A DNA stretch of 64,000 nucleotides, from the NCBI RefSeq assembly GCF_030546745.1, contig NZ_JAUOPD010000001.1, positions 273,142 to 337,141 of the forward strand, read 5' to 3'. The translations under genes were made by a program, and so were the position numbers. The number at the start of each line of letters is the position of its first letter. Within the stretch, counting starts at the first letter, position 1. This document shows, piece by piece, positions 40,178 to 49,265 of this stretch. Origin of the DNA: Thalassotalea sp. 1_MG-2023. Its GTDB lineage: Bacteria; Pseudomonadota; Gammaproteobacteria; Enterobacterales; Alteromonadaceae. Below the pieces are notes generated by a model. The model was not told the DNA's origin. It was given only the letters and a program-made list of their open reading frames with translations, and did no database searches.

Positions 40178-40240
40178 AGATGTCTAAAGTGCTTGATCCG
40201 ATGCTTTATAACGTATAGACTTTTGGACGTCCAAACATCT
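40178..40240. promoter_or_regulatory. MetJ-box arrays (two clusters)
   Basis: The MetJ operator is tandem 8-base copies of AGACGTCT. Cluster A: AGATGTCT at 40178-40185 with weaker flanking 8-mers. Cluster B: AGACTTTT (40217-40224), GGACGTCC (40225-40232), AAACATCT (40233-40240), three in-phase 8-mers. The clusters are 39 bases apart (not a multiple of 8), so they may act as separate operators, for metJ and for metBL. Confidence 0.8.
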
Positions 40241-40276
40241 ATTTGATTGGTAACTGTAGCAAAAAGGTGAAGAAAT

Positions 40277-41437
40277 ATGAAAAATAGCAAATTAGCAACC
40301 ACTGCGGTAAGAGCTGGTATTAATACAGATCAACATCATGGTGCTGTGATCCCTGCCATACATCTTTCAAGCACTTATGCATTGAAAGGCTTTAATGATA
40401 AACGCCAATTTGACTATTCTCGTACGGGAAACCCAACGCGCGCTACATTTGCTCAAGCGATTGCCAGTTTAGAAGGCGGCTCGGTAGGTATAGTGACTTC
40501 AACGGGCATGTCAGCAGTTCATTTAATTTGTCAATTATTATCAACGGACGATTTAGTGGTAATCCCACATGATTGCTATGGTGGTAGTTATCGATTATTT
40601 ACCCATTTAGCTAAGCGAGGCCAATTCAAATTACTGGTTGTAGATCAAAATGATCAAACAGCACTCAAAGAGGCCTTGTCACAACAACCTAAATTAGTGC
40701 TAGTAGAAACGCCGAGTAACCCGTTAATGCGTATTGTCGATATCGCACAAGTGGTTAAAAAAAGTCACGAGGTCAATGCACTTGTCGCCGTAGACAACAC
40801 CTTTTTATCTCCAATTTTACAACAGCCTCTCGGGCTAGGAGCTGACATTGTTTTTCACTCTACCACCAAATTTATCAACGGACACAGTGATGTAGTTGGT
40901 GGGGTTCTGGTTACAAAAGAGCAAGCACTTGGAGAAGAACTAGCGTGGTGGGCGAACTGTATTGGCATTACAGGCTCTGCATTTGATAGTTTTTTAGCGT
41001 TAAGAGGGCTAAAAACTTTACCTATTCGCATGAAGCAACATCAAGAAAATGCCGATGCAGTCGCAAATTTCTTACGTGAGCATGATGCAGTGGAACGGGT
41101 ATATTATCCTGGTTTTGAAGATCACCCAGGTCATAGTATCGCTTTGCAACAACAAATGGCGCATGGTTCGATGATGAGCTTTGAAGTTAAAGGTGGTGTA
41201 GAGGCTGTAAAAATACTGTTCGACAATCTGTCTTTATTTACGCTGGCACAATCGTTAGGCGGAGTTGAAAGTTTAATTAGTCATCCTTCAACAATGACAC
41301 ATGCGGGCATGGAACTATCTGCACAAATTGCCGCAGGTATTAGCCAATCATTGGTGCGTATTTCTGTTGGAATAGAGGATAGTGAAGATATTCTCTCTGA
41401 TTTAAACCATGGCTTAAACGCAAGCCAAAAAGTCTAG
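40277..41437 (+). CDS. metB: Cystathionine gamma-synthase
   Basis: PLP enzyme that joins O-succinylhomoserine (or acyl-homoserine) and cysteine to cystathionine in methionine synthesis. 386 residues. Motifs: YSRTGNPTRATFAQAIASLEGG, phosphate-binding STGMSAVH, VDNTFLSP, and HSTTKFINGHSDVVGG with the Schiff-base Lys. SLGGVESLISHPSTMTHAGM is standard. Divergent from metJ and followed 24 bases later by metL, the E. coli metBL order. GTGAAGAAATATG supplies a moderate ribosome site. A cystathionine lyase or gamma-lyase of the same fold is the only alternative, disfavoured by context. Confidence 0.95.
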   Translation: MKNSKLATTAVRAGINTDQHHGAVIPAIHLSSTYALKGFNDKRQFDYSRTGNPTRATFAQAIASLEGGSVGIVTSTGMSAVHLICQLLSTDDLVVIPHDCYGGSYRLFTHLAKRGQFKLLVVDQNDQTALKEALSQQPKLVLVETPSNPLMRIVDIAQVVKKSHEVNALVAVDNTFLSPILQQPLGLGADIVFHSTTKFINGHSDVVGGVLVTKEQALGEELAWWANCIGITGSAFDSFLALRGLKTLPIRMKQHQENADAVANFLREHDAVERVYYPGFEDHPGHSIALQQQMAHGSMMSFEVKGGVEAVKILFDNLSLFTLAQSLGGVESLISHPSTMTHAGMELSAQIAAGISQSLVRISVGIEDSEDILSDLNHGLNASQKV

Positions 41438-41461
41438 TTACCGAATTAAGTTGAAGAAGTA

Positions 41462-43927
41462 ATGAATCAAACTAACGTAGTTGAACAATTTAGTGCTGAT
41501 AAAAACCAATTAGCGAAACATGCAACGAATGTCCATAAATTTGGTGGTAGTTCGTTGGCATCAGTACAGTGTATTGAGCGTGTAGTTGACATAATACGCC
41601 AACATTGCCAAATAAATGATGTTATTGTTGTGTCTGCCAATGGAGATACGACTGACGCTTTGTTTGAAATTTATCACCAAGCGCTCATCCAAAAAGATTC
41701 ATTATCGACACAAATATTAGCCTTGCAAGAACAACAAGCAAGTTTGATCAATCAGTTATTAAATGCTGCTAGTGCAGCGCGATTAACCTTGCTACTTGCC
41801 GAGGACATTGAACAAATTACACAATGGATGGTGTCAACTCCAGAGCAATATGAAGCAGATTTACTGGCGTACGGAGAGATATGGTCTGCTAGATTATTAT
41901 CATCAGTGCTCAGCGAAACGGTTTGTCCAAGTTATTACCTTGATGCGCGCGATTTTCTCGTGATAAATAATCAAGTAGATTGCTTTGTTGAGCGAGATGA
42001 GAGCTTGCAGCAATTCAAAGAGTGTCTTAAAGCTAATCAGCTAGTGATTGTCACTGGATATATTTGTAAAAATATCGAAGGTAAAAGCTGTACGTTAGGG
42101 CGTAATGGTAGTGATTATTCCGCAACAATTTTAGCATCACTAGCTGCGGCAAATAATGTGACTTTATGGACAGATGTTGATGGTATTTATAGTGCAGATC
42201 CACGTGTTGTGCCGCAAGCTCGTAAATTACACCGCCTACCTAATGGTGTGGCAAAGGAGTTAGGCCGACTCGGCAACCCTGTGTTACACGCTAAAACATT
42301 ACAACCTATTACGGCAACTGATACACATTTACATGTAGCAAGTAGCTTTGACCCTAATGTACCTGGTACTGAAATTGGAAAATTCGGGCAAATTGCTAAA
42401 CAAGAGCTATCTGTTACCTATACCAATGATTTAATTTTGGCGCAATCAGAGAGCTTTGTTGGGGATTCTGGTGTTCAAGCTGAGCGTGTTTTCAATGCAC
42501 TAGGTGCTGATACCAAAGCAGGCTTTATTGTTATTAAACAAGAACAACAGAAGGGGGTAAGTCAATGGTTAGCTGCCCACGATACAGAAGTGTCTTTTAC
42601 TCCATGCGCTATTCTTGCCGTTGTTGGTCATAAAGTTGTTGAACAAGGACAAGTAAAGGCCAGATTTAAACGTGCGCTGCGTCACCAATCTTGTTTTTCT
42701 GTTGTCAATTCACAAAGTGCACATAGTCTGATTGCCATATTAATCAATCCTTGTACCACTGAATTACTAAATAATGTACACCATGAAATGACAAAAGATG
42801 CCCGCCATATCGGTATGGTGGTTGCAGGTTTAGGGAATATTGGTCAACGCTTCCTAGAAATGTTACCAGCACAATTGACATCAATCGCAGTATTAGAAAA
42901 TGTGCATTTAGTTGGGTTAATTTCATCTCGTAAAGCATTAGTAAATACTGACGGTATTGAAGTAAATCAAGCATTAGATTTGTTTGCTGAACAAGCGCAG
43001 AGTTATGATAACGAGTTGTTGTTCTCATGGTTAAGTAACCATCCGTATGACGAATTAATTGTTATCGACATCACACCAAGCGAATCGTTTAGCCAGTTAT
43101 ATTTGCCTTTCTTCCAACGAGGTATTCATATTATTGGTGCAAACAAGTGGGCTGCTTCTTCACCTACTGAAGAATATCAGTGTTTAGTTGATACATCGCG
43201 AGAAAATAAAAGCATTTGGCTAGGTAATACCACGGTTGGTGCAGGATTACCGGTAAATTATGCGATTGAAGACCTTAATCGAAGTGGTGACAAAATCACC
43301 CAAATATCGGGCATATTTTCAGGCACGTTATCATGGTTATTTCAAACTTATGATGGCAGTGTACCTTTTTCTACCTTACTGCTTGATGCACTCGCGCAAG
43401 GGATCACTGAACCTGACCCACGCGAAGACTTATCTGGCAGAGACGTTCAACGAAAGCTGCTTATTCTTGCTAGAGCCGCTGGTTTTAATTTATCGTTATC
43501 AGATATTTCTCGACAAGACTTAGTACCAGATACATTACAGTCGTTATCGACTCAAGAGTTTCTAGCGTCAGCTGAGCAGTTAGATACGTTTTTTGCACAA
43601 GCGTTAACCGATGCTAATAATAAAAATTCGTGTATTCGATATATTGCGAATTTTTCGGCTGATCAACACGGAAAACTTCATGCCGAAGTAAAATTAGCGG
43701 TATTACCGAATACACATGCGTTTGCAAATTTAACACCGTGCGATAATATTTTTCAAATTAAAAGTGGGTGGTATCAAGACAATCCGCTTATTATCAGAGG
43801 TCCTGGTGCTGGTAGAGATGTCACTGCTGGTGGATTGCATTCTGATCTTGTGGCGATGTGTCAACAACTTGTGAATCGTAGATCTGTTGTTAAACTTAAG
43901 GGCATCGAAGAAAATAACGATGTATAA
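41462..43927 (+). CDS. metL: Bifunctional aspartokinase / homoserine dehydrogenase II
   Basis: Catalyses the first and third steps from aspartate to homoserine. 821 residues: an amino-acid kinase domain (about 24-310, VHKFGGSSLASVQCIERV, LGRNGSDYSATILASLAAA, WTDVDGIYSADPR), a central ACT-like regulatory stretch (about 320-440), and a homoserine dehydrogenase domain (about 455-815, GMVVAGLGNIGQRFLEML, GANKWAA, TVGAGLPVNYAIEDL, GIFSGTLSWLF, TEPDPREDLSGRDVQRKLLILAR). Context (metJ-metB-metL) identifies the methionine-controlled isoform rather than ThrA. Confidence 0.95.
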   Translation: MNQTNVVEQFSADKNQLAKHATNVHKFGGSSLASVQCIERVVDIIRQHCQINDVIVVSANGDTTDALFEIYHQALIQKDSLSTQILALQEQQASLINQLLNAASAARLTLLLAEDIEQITQWMVSTPEQYEADLLAYGEIWSARLLSSVLSETVCPSYYLDARDFLVINNQVDCFVERDESLQQFKECLKANQLVIVTGYICKNIEGKSCTLGRNGSDYSATILASLAAANNVTLWTDVDGIYSADPRVVPQARKLHRLPNGVAKELGRLGNPVLHAKTLQPITATDTHLHVASSFDPNVPGTEIGKFGQIAKQELSVTYTNDLILAQSESFVGDSGVQAERVFNALGADTKAGFIVIKQEQQKGVSQWLAAHDTEVSFTPCAILAVVGHKVVEQGQVKARFKRALRHQSCFSVVNSQSAHSLIAILINPCTTELLNNVHHEMTKDARHIGMVVAGLGNIGQRFLEMLPAQLTSIAVLENVHLVGLISSRKALVNTDGIEVNQALDLFAEQAQSYDNELLFSWLSNHPYDELIVIDITPSESFSQLYLPFFQRGIHIIGANKWAASSPTEEYQCLVDTSRENKSIWLGNTTVGAGLPVNYAIEDLNRSGDKITQISGIFSGTLSWLFQTYDGSVPFSTLLLDALAQGITEPDPREDLSGRDVQRKLLILARAAGFNLSLSDISRQDLVPDTLQSLSTQEFLASAEQLDTFFAQALTDANNKNSCIRYIANFSADQHGKLHAEVKLAVLPNTHAFANLTPCDNIFQIKSGWYQDNPLIIRGPGAGRDVTAGGLHSDLVAMCQQLVNRRSVVKLKGIEENNDV

Positions 43928-43980
43928 TGGTGTTGGCTTATTATACGAAACGATAACGTGTAGTAAGTTACTTAACAATC

Positions 43981-44049
43981 ACGATGAAACTGTTGTGCCT
44001 GTTCATATTATTTTTTAGCATGTTTATTATCTAAACTGTGTTTCATCGT
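43981..44049. repeat. 10-base inverted repeat in the metL downstream gap
   Basis: ACGATGAAAC (43981-43990) and GTTTCATCGT (44040-44049) are perfect inverse copies separated by 49 A+T-rich bases. No T run follows the second arm and I see no target-site duplication. It lies 54 bases after the metL stop and 114 bases before the next gene. Confidence 0.5.
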
Positions 44050-44163
44050 ACCATATAGTTAGCAAATAGAAGCGAAATATCCGTATGATTGAAGGCGTTG
44101 GTCTAATAGGTAAAAGTAAAGTTTTAGGGGATATAGTGACTCTACAGACACAAAGTATTATAT

Positions 44164-45621
44164 ATGGCTAACAAAATAGACACCAAATTTACATTACAAG
44201 TCAAAGCGTTATTAAATAAACTGTATGGCCGCAGTGTATTGAAAGATTCATTGCTTGAACAAGCAATAGAGTTTTATGAAAAACAGCCGTTTTATCAACA
44301 CAAGCTTGATAACTTAACTCAGCAAATCAATGACTTGAATACTCAAAATGGAGATGCCAGCGCGAAGCGGCAGCTTGATAAACTCGAACGTGAATATCGT
44401 GATATCAAGCAAGAATTTAAGTTTGAAAGCAATGACAGATACAAATACCTTTATAATATATGTAAGGAAATCCTATCCTTAACAGAAGGTGCTACTTTTG
44501 CTGAAACCATTCGAAAATCTGCACAAATGCTCGGTACTATTCAATTACTATGTCCCACGGCAGGAAAACGTGTTGCTGAAGTAAATGAGCGTAGTAAGCC
44601 TTTATATAAATCAGTGTTGACTTTACGCTTGCTCGATCAACTTTGTATTGATCAAGTCATGGTAGCCAATGATGGACATGTAAAATCAGTGCTAGGTGCT
44701 TTATCAGGTGATGCGTTTAAAACGATGCAAGAACATGATAAAGACATCCATGAAACATTTATTGAAAACGTTAAAATCCCCGTGATTATGGCTTCCCTAC
44801 TGCAAGATATTGGGCACTTTCACCCTGAAGCACAGCGAATTGTAAAGGGCGCAGATGGAAGCTTAGATCCACATCGCACTTTACCTGTAGAAGAACGAAA
44901 AGCATTGTTGCAAATTAACTACCGAGAAACGGTTAAATTTCTAATTGATGGTATTGGAGCTCCTATTTATGTTGGTAATTCTAAGGCCGATAGAGATAAG
45001 TTTAATGTCGCTGAACATAAAAAGTTAATATTCATTAAGCATTTATTAAAAAGTGCAATAGCACCTAAATTAGGCGTTGGTAACTTAATCAAAGTACCAC
45101 AAATTTATACATCGATTATTTTGTCAACAAAAGACAGCTATAACTATAAATTACTGCCAAAAGTGTATCAGGCGTTAAATCAAAATGCTGAACGGGGTGC
45201 CTGTAGCCCTCTAGTTGTTGATACATTACGAAAAATAACAGGGGATTTTCCACAAGGGTTTGGCGTTACGTTTATTCCTAAAGATTCCGACGGAAAAAAT
45301 GGTGATCATTATGAATACGCTATCGTAAACCAGCTTTATCCTAAAGATCCGAAACACCCATTATGCCGGGCTGCAACCCGAGGATTAACCTTTATTAGTC
45401 ATGGGCAAGACATTGAAATAGTAGGTGAAATCAGCTTGTACAATACTGATACAGCAAAAAAATTCGCTGCATTAAGTAAAGATCGTCTAAATGAAATTTT
45501 AGAAAAATTAGCGTCTAACTATCAAGAAAGAAAACAATTAGATCTGCTACCAAGGTGTTGGCATGCAGGTGAGTTTTTTGGATTACCTAATCACCAAAAA
45601 CTTTGGAATAAAACCGGCTAA
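44164..45621 (+). CDS. Conserved protein of unknown function with an HD-like motif
   Basis: 485 residues, no signal peptide or clear membrane segment; cytoplasmic by appearance. The N-terminal 110 residues are helical and charged (a coiled coil around QQINDLNTQN and KRQLDKLEREYRDIKQEFKF). The middle holds LLQDIGHFHPEAQRIV at about 212-227, reminiscent of the HDxGK core of HD-GYP phosphodiesterases but with Gln-Asp in place of His-Asp and no GYP segment. The C-terminal part (HYEYAIVNQLYPKDP, ISHGQDIEIVGEISLYN) matches nothing I recognise. It lies 61 bases upstream of a diguanylate cyclase on the same strand, so a link to cyclic di-GMP is a guess from context. Possibly a degenerate HD-family protein. 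Confidence 0.7.
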   Translation: MANKIDTKFTLQVKALLNKLYGRSVLKDSLLEQAIEFYEKQPFYQHKLDNLTQQINDLNTQNGDASAKRQLDKLEREYRDIKQEFKFESNDRYKYLYNICKEILSLTEGATFAETIRKSAQMLGTIQLLCPTAGKRVAEVNERSKPLYKSVLTLRLLDQLCIDQVMVANDGHVKSVLGALSGDAFKTMQEHDKDIHETFIENVKIPVIMASLLQDIGHFHPEAQRIVKGADGSLDPHRTLPVEERKALLQINYRETVKFLIDGIGAPIYVGNSKADRDKFNVAEHKKLIFIKHLLKSAIAPKLGVGNLIKVPQIYTSIILSTKDSYNYKLLPKVYQALNQNAERGACSPLVVDTLRKITGDFPQGFGVTFIPKDSDGKNGDHYEYAIVNQLYPKDPKHPLCRAATRGLTFISHGQDIEIVGEISLYNTDTAKKFAALSKDRLNEILEKLASNYQERKQLDLLPRCWHAGEFFGLPNHQKLWNKTG

Positions 45622-45682
45622 TTAGTCATGTATTTAGGAATATTTATGCTAATATAATGTGGTGACGAACAAGGAATGTAGT

Positions 45683-46813
45683 ATGAGCACACATGTAGAG
45701 ATCGCACTTGCGGTTATTTTAATTTCACTAGTAATGTTTTTTGCGTCTTTGCTTTTTCATGATAAAGCAGGAGACAAACCAGCGCGAATTGCTTTTCGAA
45801 CTTTTTACTTCTCCGCTATTCTTTTTTTTATTTCTATATCTAATTTTGTTAGTGAACCTGCACCATTTAATGATTTACTGACTGACATCTTTTTCGCCAT
45901 TTCAAATGCTAGTTTAACGTTAGGTATTTTATGGCGCTGTAAAAGTCGTTTACCTGAAGAAGTAGTATATGGCTTAACGACACTCTATTTATGTATGGAC
46001 GTTTTTATCAATACATATAGTGTGCAGTTTGCATATAGCTACAATGTTATTTGCTCTTTGATTTGTGCCTATGCATTGTTAAATCGTCAAGATGGTGTCA
46101 ATACTGGCGACAAAGGCATGGCAGCAATTTTATTTGTACATGCAGTGTTATTAATTATCAACCTTGTTAGCGTAACAGGTGTGGTAGAAGCTGGGTTATA
46201 CAACAAGTTTATGATGGTGGTATTTGTTTTTGCTCCAGCATACATGGCAGGTTTGACTATCTTTCTTTTTGCCAGTTATATGTTAGACGCACGTAAAGCA
46301 TTAGAAATTCAAGCTACAACCGATCCATTAACGGGCCTATATAATCGACGTTTCTTTTTTGAACAAGCAAAACTTGCATTATCAACCAGTGAACGTCATG
46401 GCGAACCTTTATGCTTAATGATGTGTGATATTGATCACTTTAAAGACATTAATGACTCATTTGGTCATAAGGCTGGTGACAACGCAATTAAAGCTTTTTC
46501 AAACGTATTGCAGGCCTCTTTGCGTATAGAAGATGTTTTGGCGCGTTATGGCGGCGAAGAGTTTGTGATTTTATTACCGCAAACAAGCTTAAGTAAGGCA
46601 CAACATGTTGCAGAAAGAATGCGTAGCGAAACTGAAAATATCGCCTTAACCTCTGAAAAAGGGTGCATTAATATCACCGCTAGCTTTGGTGTTTGCCAAG
46701 TACGCGAATTTAATGATATTGAAACGTCTATCAACCACGCTGATAAAGCAATGTATGCTGCTAAATCAGCTGGCAGAAATAACGTAAAAACCTATTCAGC
46801 CCTTTTAGCTTAA
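45683..46813 (+). CDS. Membrane-anchored GGDEF diguanylate cyclase
   Basis: 376 residues from the ATG at 45683, chosen because AAGGA sits 7 bases before it; the frame opens upstream at a GTG. The N-terminal 200 residues contain about six membrane helices (for example VEIALAVILISLVMFFASLLF and FMMVVFVFAPAYMAGLTIFLF) with no named sensor domain recognised. The C-terminal GGDEF domain (about 210-376) has TDPLTGLYNRRFFFEQA, DIDHFKDINDSFGHKAGD, active-site GGEEF, and RIED five residues upstream as an RxxD inhibitory site. It should make cyclic di-GMP with product feedback. The last four bases overlap the convergent argE. Confidence 0.93.
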   Translation: MSTHVEIALAVILISLVMFFASLLFHDKAGDKPARIAFRTFYFSAILFFISISNFVSEPAPFNDLLTDIFFAISNASLTLGILWRCKSRLPEEVVYGLTTLYLCMDVFINTYSVQFAYSYNVICSLICAYALLNRQDGVNTGDKGMAAILFVHAVLLIINLVSVTGVVEAGLYNKFMMVVFVFAPAYMAGLTIFLFASYMLDARKALEIQATTDPLTGLYNRRFFFEQAKLALSTSERHGEPLCLMMCDIDHFKDINDSFGHKAGDNAIKAFSNVLQASLRIEDVLARYGGEEFVILLPQTSLSKAQHVAERMRSETENIALTSEKGCINITASFGVCQVREFNDIETSINHADKAMYAAKSAGRNNVKTYSALLA

Positions 46814-47958
46814 TAACAATAATGTTTTATTAATTGTTGCAGTAGCTGATGTGTTTTTGTAATTTCCGAGAATGCTAAGAATTCATTGGGTTGATGTGCC
46901 TGCGCAATTGAACCGGGACCCATCACAATGGTTTGACAACCAAGTTGTTGAATAAAGGGGGCTTCAGTGGCGTAGTTTACAGCACAACATTGATGACCTG
47001 ATGTTTGCTCTGCAACAGTTACAAGTTCGCTTTCCTTTGCTTGTTCAAAACTTGGTGAACTCGGATGAAGTTCATCAAACGCTACGCGATCAGGGTATTT
47101 TTCTGCTAGTGGTGCTAAGCATTCTGCTAATAATTGGATAAGCTCACTATCGGTCATTCCTGGTAATGAACGCATATCTAGATCGAGCTCGCAGTATCCA
47201 CAAATTCTATTGGCGTTATCACCGCCTTTAATCGCCCCCAAATTTAATGTTGGTGATTGCACGTCAAAGGCAGAGTTTTGAAAATTTAACGACAGTTTTT
47301 CTTTAAGCTTTAATAATGCCGCAATGACCTCGTACATTATTTCTATCGCATTTACGCCGAATGCGGGTGTGCTTGAGTGGCCTGATTTACCTTTAATGGT
47401 AATTCGATGTGACATATGTCCTTTGTGCATTATAACAGGCACTAAGTTTGTTGGTTCACCGATAATGGCAGCGTCAGGTTTAATGAATTGATTTTCTGAG
47501 AAATACCGAGCACCCGCCATTGTGGTTTCTTCGTCAGCTGTTGCTAACACATATAACGGTTTTTTTAATTCATGCTGCTTTATATGTTCACAGGCTTGTA
47601 GAATGAAAGCAAAAAAACCTTTCATATCGCAAGTGCCTAAACCATAAAATTTGTCGTCTTTACTTAATACTTTTAAAGGATCCGATTGCCAGCGATTTTC
47701 ATCGAAAGGTACAGTATCACTGTGGCCGGCCAGAAGTAAACCTCCTTCACCTGAACCAAGTTTGGCTAATAAGTTAAACTTATTTCGTGTTTCCGGGACT
47801 GGTTGAATATCCACGGTAAATTGTAGTGTTTCAAACCAAGTTGCCAACAGATTAATAATATCTTTATTGCCCTGATCCCAGCTTTCCTGTGTTGAACTAA
47901 TGGAAGGACTAGCAATAAGTGATTGTAAAGCTTCAATAAAATTAGGAATTTGACGCAT
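46810..47958 (-). CDS. argE: Acetylornithine deacetylase
   Basis: M20 zinc peptidase-family enzyme that removes acetate from N-acetylornithine in arginine synthesis. 382 residues: AGHSDTVPFDENRW and LGTCDMKGFFAF (metal ligands), TADEETTMAGARYF (catalytic Glu and ligand), IGEPTNLVPVIMHKGH, and C-terminal VMGPGSIAQAHQPNEFL. Divergent from argC across 281 bases, the E. coli argE/argCBH arrangement. With ArgE present the pathway is of the linear type, consistent with dedicated acetylglutamate synthases downstream. Confidence 0.95.
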   Translation of the reverse strand: MRQIPNFIEALQSLIASPSISSTQESWDQGNKDIINLLATWFETLQFTVDIQPVPETRNKFNLLAKLGSGEGGLLLAGHSDTVPFDENRWQSDPLKVLSKDDKFYGLGTCDMKGFFAFILQACEHIKQHELKKPLYVLATADEETTMAGARYFSENQFIKPDAAIIGEPTNLVPVIMHKGHMSHRITIKGKSGHSSTPAFGVNAIEIMYEVIAALLKLKEKLSLNFQNSAFDVQSPTLNLGAIKGGDNANRICGYCELDLDMRSLPGMTDSELIQLLAECLAPLAEKYPDRVAFDELHPSSPSFEQAKESELVTVAEQTSGHQCCAVNYATEAPFIQQLGCQTIVMGPGSIAQAHQPNEFLAFSEITKTHQLLQQLIKHYCY

Positions 47959-48207
47959 GTGTATATCACCAATAATAATTTAGTGGGTATATATGCTATT
48001 TTGTTGCATAACTACCCATTTTAACTTAGAATGCATTTCTAGTGTAATGAACCGGAACAATTCTGGCTATTACTAAATGAAACTTATTTGAAGATTTCGC
48101 TAGGCAGTACGATTTTATCTTGTCTTCGGCTAGTATTAGTTGAAGGAATTAGAATAAAAGTAAACCTTATTATCATAAGGTATATTTTCGATACTGTGTT
48201 TATTATT

Positions 48208-48225
48208 AGTGAATAAAATTGCAAT
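48208..48225. promoter_or_regulatory. ArgR-box-like site in front of argC
   Basis: The core TGAATAAAATTGCA (48210-48223) matches the ArgR consensus TGAATWWWWATTCA at 12 of 14 positions. It is 17 bases before the argC ATG, in the argE-argC divergent gap. The partner box usually found three bases away is poor here, so the call is tentative. Confidence 0.45.
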
Positions 48226-48239
48226 TATATTGAGGTAGT

Positions 48240-49265
48240 ATGAAAGTAGCAGTAGTTGGTGCAAGTGGGTATGTTGGCGCTGAATTGGTGGCGTTACTAA
48301 CACAACATCAAAAAATGTCGATTGAGCATTTACTTGTTTCTGAGAATAGTGAGTCTGCTAACGTTGCTTTTTCAACTTTGCATCCACGCTTTAAAGGTGT
48401 GTGTGATACTCCTCTAGTTGCATTTTCTGCGCAATGGATCGAAGCTAATGCAGATGGTTTAGATGCCGTGTTTTTTGCAACGCCTCATGAATTTAGTGCA
48501 GATTGGGCGCATGCATTTTTAGCTAAAGGTGTTAAAGTTCTCGACTTATCAGGTGGTTTTCGTTTAAAGAACAGCCAAGATTACCCTCAGTATTATCATT
48601 TCGAACACCAAGACTTAACATCACTTTCAAAAGCCGTCTATGGATTAGCAGAGTGGCATGAAGCTGAAATTGCTGTGAGCGACTTAATTGCCGTACCAGG
48701 ATGTTACCCAACCGCGAGTTTATTAGCGTTAAAACCGATAATAGAAAATAACCTGCAACAAGCAAACAGCTTAGTCGTGGTTAATGGTATTAGTGGCGTT
48801 AGTGGCGCAGGCAGAAAAGCAAATCTTGCCACGAGTTTTAATGAAGTGAGTTTAACGCCTTATAATATATTACAACATCGTCACCAACCTGAAATTAGCC
48901 AAGAAGCAGGCGTACAAGTCATTTTTAACCCGCATTTAGCGCCGTATAAGCGAGGGTTAATGGTAACAATTACCTTATCACTGAATGTAGGTGTTACTTT
49001 GAAACAGGTGAATCAAGCTTATGAAAGTGCATATCAACGTTCACCAATTGTACGTTTAACACCTCAATGGCCAAAAATTGATAACGTTGCTCATTCTCCT
49101 TACGCAGATCTTCACTGGTGTGTAGATGAAGAAAAACAAGTGCTTGTGGTAAGTTGTGCGATTGACAATTTATTGAAAGGTGCGGCATCCCAAGCAGTGC
49201 AGTGTGCCAATATTATATTAGGCTTACCTAGTCAGTACGGCTTGATCATGGGAGACAATCACTAA
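48240..49265 (+). CDS. argC: N-acetyl-gamma-glutamyl-phosphate reductase
   Basis: NADPH-dependent third step of arginine synthesis. 341 residues: GASGYVGAELVALLTQH (Rossmann), FFATPHEFSADW, LDLSGGFRLKN, active-site GCYPTASLLAL with catalytic Cys, and NGISGVSGAGRKA. First gene of argCBFGH(A). Its TAA shares a base with the argB ATG (TAATG). TGAGG ahead of the ATG is the ribosome site. Confidence 0.96.
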   Translation: MKVAVVGASGYVGAELVALLTQHQKMSIEHLLVSENSESANVAFSTLHPRFKGVCDTPLVAFSAQWIEANADGLDAVFFATPHEFSADWAHAFLAKGVKVLDLSGGFRLKNSQDYPQYYHFEHQDLTSLSKAVYGLAEWHEAEIAVSDLIAVPGCYPTASLLALKPIIENNLQQANSLVVVNGISGVSGAGRKANLATSFNEVSLTPYNILQHRHQPEISQEAGVQVIFNPHLAPYKRGLMVTITLSLNVGVTLKQVNQAYESAYQRSPIVRLTPQWPKIDNVAHSPYADLHWCVDEEKQVLVVSCAIDNLLKGAASQAVQCANIILGLPSQYGLIMGDNH

